A stretch of DNA of 39,370 bases from a virus, in IMG/VR virus record IMGVR_UViG_3300044940_000235, positions 1-39,370 of that record. The stretch is one strand, 5' to 3'. Under the pieces are notes generated by a model. The model had not been told where the DNA came from and made no database searches. It saw only the letters and a program-made list of their open reading frames with translations. Both the position numbers and the translations under genes were made by a program. Numbering within the stretch: position 1 is the stretch's first letter; every line of letters begins with the position of its first letter. This document shows, one piece after another, positions 37,460-39,370 of this stretch.

Positions 37460-37777
37460 ATGACCAAGGTCAGCGAAGGAATTGCAGCGGTCGCTAACAG
37501 CCCGTTGCGCGCTGTTATCACATCCGTTACTGGCGGCTTGACGCTGGCACTTCTGGTGTGGGTCGCGTCTCTGCTTTCTTACCTGGCGCACACGATGCCG
37601 GTCGTCGAACGCCGCATCGCAGCCATCGAAGCGCGCGATGACACTGCGAGAGAGCAGGCGATTGCGACGCGGGAGGCTCTGGCAGTTCTGCGCACGCAGA
37701 TGGCCGGGATGCAAGAGGAGATGCGGCTACTGCGGGCAACGCTGCTGCAGCAACAGCAGCGCGAACCCGCAAGGTGA
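37460..37777 (+). CDS. Membrane protein with coiled coil, holin or spanin-like
   Basis: 105 aa. One transmembrane helix (GGLTLALLVWVASLLSYLAH, residues about 25-44) is followed by a long charged helix (VERRIAAIEARDDTAREQAI, then MQEEMRLLRATLLQQQQ). GAGGAGCAGAAG gives the ribosome binding site. It lies directly before the endolysin. A class III-like holin or a lysis regulator is possible; a tail-associated role is the alternative. The single span excludes a classical multi-span holin. Confidence 0.75.
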   Translation: MTKVSEGIAAVANSPLRAVITSVTGGLTLALLVWVASLLSYLAHTMPVVERRIAAIEARDDTAREQAIATREALAVLRTQMAGMQEEMRLLRATLLQQQQREPAR

Positions 37778-37802
37778 CGGCAACATAGGATGACATGAAG
37801 AC

Positions 37803-38546
37803 ATGAGCCAGAACCGACGCTTCGCTGAGTGTGTGGCCGTCGTGCTGCGCCACGAGGGACCATTCGTTGACCATCCGCGCGACCCAGGCGGTGCCACCAA
37901 CATGGGTATCACGCTGCGCACCCTCCGCGAATGGCGCGGCGACGACAGCCTGACAGCCGAGGATGTGCGCAAATTGACAGAGGTTGAGGCGCGCGAAATC
38001 TACCTCGCGCGCTACTGGAACCCGGTCCGTGGGGACGATCTGCCGCCTGGCATTGACCTGGCCGTGTTCGACTGGGCGGTGCTCGGAGGCGTGCCACGCG
38101 CCGCGCGCGACCTGCAAACGGTGCTCGGCGTGAAGGCGGATGGCGCCATCGGGCGCCAGACGCTGGCGGCCGCGCGCGAGTCAAATCCTGAGGAGGTGAT
38201 CCGCGCGCTGTGTCGGCGCCGCCTGGCCTATCTCCGGACGCGCCCGCATTGGGATGCGTTTGGCGCCGGATGGTCAAATCGCGTGCGCGCGATCGAGCAG
38301 GCTGCTCTTGCGCGCGCGCGGCGGCCGGCGCTGACCGTGCGCGAGGCGCAGCAGACCACCACGGTGCAGACGGCAACCGGCGTCGCCACCGCGGTCGCGC
38401 CCGCCGCCGCTGCCCTGCCGTCGCTCGTCAGCGCCCTTGCCGAGGTGGATCGGTGGGTCGGCCTCGGGCTGATCGCGGCCGGCCTGGTGGCGCTGGTGGT
38501 GGCGGCCTGGATGGCATCGACCTGGTGGCGGATGCGGCGCGCATGA
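37803..38546 (+). CDS. GH108 N-acetylmuramidase endolysin with C-terminal membrane anchor
   Basis: 247 aa. The GH108 catalytic glutamate is Glu18 in LRHEGPFVDHP, followed by GGATNMGIT. The PG_binding_3 domain is seen around residues 95-165 (FDWAVLGGVPRAARDLQTVL, then GVKADGAIGRQTLAAAR). Residues about 215-240 are a strong transmembrane helix (GLGLIAAGLVALVVAAWMAS) ending in WWRMRRA, which places the C-terminus in the cytoplasm. Typical GH108 lysins end without this anchor. It cleaves the glycan backbone of peptidoglycan; the anchor may delay release until membrane depolarisation. Confidence 0.92.
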   Translation: MSQNRRFAECVAVVLRHEGPFVDHPRDPGGATNMGITLRTLREWRGDDSLTAEDVRKLTEVEAREIYLARYWNPVRGDDLPPGIDLAVFDWAVLGGVPRAARDLQTVLGVKADGAIGRQTLAAARESNPEEVIRALCRRRLAYLRTRPHWDAFGAGWSNRVRAIEQAALARARRPALTVREAQQTTTVQTATGVATAVAPAAAALPSLVSALAEVDRWVGLGLIAAGLVALVVAAWMASTWWRMRRA

Positions 38547-38767
38547 TGGCGGCGCTTTGGGGCCGCCTGGCGGCCTGTCTGGCGGCGGCGGGGGCGCTGC
38601 TGGCCGCCCTGGCTGGCGCCTGGCTCAGCGGCAGGCGGGCGGGGCGCGATGCGGCGGCGGCAGAGGCCGCCCGCCGGGGCGAGGAAGCCCGGGCGCGGGG
38701 CGAGGCGGCGGAGCGCCAGGCGCAGCGGGAGGGCGCGGCGGAGCGGCTGCGCCAGGGGCGCTTCTGA
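38543..38767 (+). CDS. i-spanin-like (Rz-like) protein, 74 aa
   Basis: The start overlaps the endolysin stop. One N-terminal transmembrane helix (LAACLAAAGALLAALAGAWL) is followed by a charged helix rich in Arg, Glu and Ala (AEAARRGEEARARGEAAERQ), the layout of an inner-membrane spanin. The stop overlaps the o-spanin-like gene. With its neighbour it should fuse or disrupt the outer membrane in the last step of lysis. Confidence 0.75.
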   Translation: MMAALWGRLAACLAAAGALLAALAGAWLSGRRAGRDAAAAEAARRGEEARARGEAAERQAQREGAAERLRQGRF

Positions 38768-38988
38768 TGCGGGCGGCGGCTGTTCTGGCGCTAGCGGCGC
38801 TGCTGGCCGGCTGCGCGGGGGCGGTGGTCTCCGACCGCCCATGCCCGCGCGTGACCGAGTTCCCTGCGACGGTGCAGGCGCGGGCGGCCGAGGAGCTGGC
38901 GACGCTGCCCCCAGGCTCGGCGCTGGCGCGCATGATGGATGCGATGGCGGCGGACAGGGCGTTCAACCGGGCCGTGTGCGCCCGCTGA
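38767..38988 (+). CDS. o-spanin-like (Rz1-like) lipoprotein, 73 aa
   Basis: A signal peptide (MRAAAVLALAALLAGC) ends in the lipobox LAGC, giving lipidation at Cys16. The mature part has AVVSDRPCPRVTEFPATVQA and a helical end. Start and stop codons overlap with the i-spanin-like gene (TGATG). It would sit in the outer membrane and bind the i-spanin across the periplasm. Confidence 0.8.
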   Translation: MRAAAVLALAALLAGCAGAVVSDRPCPRVTEFPATVQARAAEELATLPPGSALARMMDAMAADRAFNRAVCAR

Positions 38989-39034
38989 TCGCGACGATTC
39001 CGCTTGCGGCGCTGGCCGCGAGGTGCTAAGAGAG

Positions 39035-39064
39035 ATGCGCGCCCCATTCAGGCGGGGCGCGCAT
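39035..39064. other. Perfect 11-bp hairpin downstream of the lysis genes
   Basis: ATGCGCGCCCC, eight bases, then GGGGCGCGCAT. There is no T run. It may act together with the terminator 20 bases downstream as a message-end stabiliser, or be a protein-binding palindrome. Confidence 0.55.
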
Positions 39065-39086
39065 GTCGTCTCCTCTCTCTCCTTCG

Positions 39087-39122
39087 GCGGCCGCGCGGAA
39101 AACCACCGCGCGGCCGCTTTTT
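39087..39122 (+). terminator. Intrinsic terminator of the rightward late operon
   Basis: GCGGCCGCGCGG (39087-39098), a seven-base loop (aaaacca), then CCGCGCGGCCGC (39106-39117) and TTTTT (39118-39122). A perfect 12-bp stem with a T run ends the 31-kb rightward block before the converging HTH gene. Confidence 0.92.
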
Positions 39123-39177
39123 GTGCTTTGCTCAGTCTTCGGCCGCCGTCTTCGCTTCTCCACAGCGCGGCGGCGGG

Positions 39178-39370
39178 TCAGTCTGCTGCGGCCGCCCCCG
39201 CCCCAGGCTGGCCCCCGCGCCGCCCCAGCCGAGGCGGGGGGTCAGCCAGGCGCCGCTCAAGCCAGGCCACAACCTCCGCAGGCGGGCTGGCGGTGCCATT
39301 GCACCACCGGTCGACCGCGCTCCTGGTGCGCCCGGTAGCGCGCGCAAGCCAAGGGCGGCTGACGCCAGCC
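39178..39370 (-). CDS. Small HTH DNA-binding protein, C-terminal part (continues from position 152 through the junction)
   Basis: This is the remainder of the junction-spanning HTH gene. Reading leftward from the repeat, the frame runs through WLERRLADPPPRLGRRGG and ends in an Ala-rich tail, with stop TGA at 39180-39178. The stop faces the rightward lysis operon, which ends at 38988. The intrinsic terminator at 39087-39122 separates the two converging transcripts. The bases 39254-39370 repeat positions 1-117, and the true start codon lies only at 152 in the left copy. Confidence 0.65.
   Translation of the reverse strand, partial: AGVSRPWLARATGRTRSAVDRWCNGTASPPAEVVAWLERRLADPPPRLGRRGGQPGAGAAAAD
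39254..39370. repeat. Terminal direct repeat, right copy
   Basis: Exact copy of positions 1-117. Removing one copy gives a 39253-bp circle in which the minus-strand HTH gene is intact. Confidence 0.95.

Noticed and set aside
1-39370. Integrase, attachment site, partition genes, tRNA, CRISPR array, insertion sequence
   Set aside because: Both strands were read for recombinase, ParA/ParB, transposase and tRNA-like features and none was found. The lifestyle therefore cannot be called temperate, despite the repressor-like proteins.

Overview
The window is a complete, circularly closed genome of a tailed phage of about 39.25 kb. The first 117 bases recur exactly as the last 117 (39254-39370). A small helix-turn-helix gene on the minus strand reads straight through the closed junction, so the ends are most simply an assembly breakpoint and not packaged termini. 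GC content is high, with strong GC bias at third codon positions. Several families (GTA-like tail tip proteins, DUF6456-, DUF6511- and DUF6441-like proteins, a GcrA/SANT-like domain) point to an alphaproteobacterial host, perhaps Acetobacteraceae-like; the host assignment is inference. No integrase, partition gene, tRNA or CRISPR array was seen.

Layout. Leftward block A (2376 down to 39178 through the junction) holds small regulatory and hypothetical genes, including a GcrA/SANT-like protein and the junction-spanning HTH protein. A short rightward block B (2491-3547, perhaps to 3704) holds a small HTH protein and a beta-class DNA methyltransferase. Leftward block C (7806-3708) holds a YqaJ exonuclease remnant, RecT, a C5-cytosine methyltransferase and several small proteins, joined by 4-8 base start/stop overlaps. 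The long rightward block D starts at 7934 with a paralogue of the block B HTH protein. It continues through a RuvC-like resolvase, a Sak4-like ATPase, a DUF669 ssDNA-binding protein, a RecB/Cas4-like nuclease, an Xre/sigma-region-4 protein, an SF2 helicase, a DUF6511 protein and a primase-polymerase/DUF3987 protein. A 190-bp iteron-bearing inverted repeat follows (candidate replication origin), and then a DUF6456-like protein. Blocks B and D both begin at divergent intergenic regions with promoter-like and operator-like sequences.

From 17.5 kb the late genes run rightward from a TTGACA-type promoter: TerS, GpA-type TerL, gpW-like joiner, lambda-type portal, a fused prohead protease/major capsid protein, DUF2190 decoration protein and head-tail connectors. 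The tail genes follow: tail terminator, tube, chaperone pair linked by a canonical -1 slippery site, tape measure, and a GTA-like tail tip cassette (DUF2460, DUF2163, NlpC/P60, J-like). Receptor-facing proteins of lower GC come next, then lysis genes (TM/coiled-coil protein, GH108 muramidase with a C-terminal membrane segment, i-spanin-like and o-spanin-like proteins), closed by a strong intrinsic terminator at 39087-39122.

The most unusual signals are: the symmetric iteron array at 16472-16661; the two paralogous regulators at two divergent switches; a leftward promoter whose spacer holds a G9 tract and whose -10 lies inside a palindrome; the orphan RecT behind a truncated YqaJ gene with a plus-strand terminator at the scar; and internal in-frame start sites in the protease-capsid fusion.
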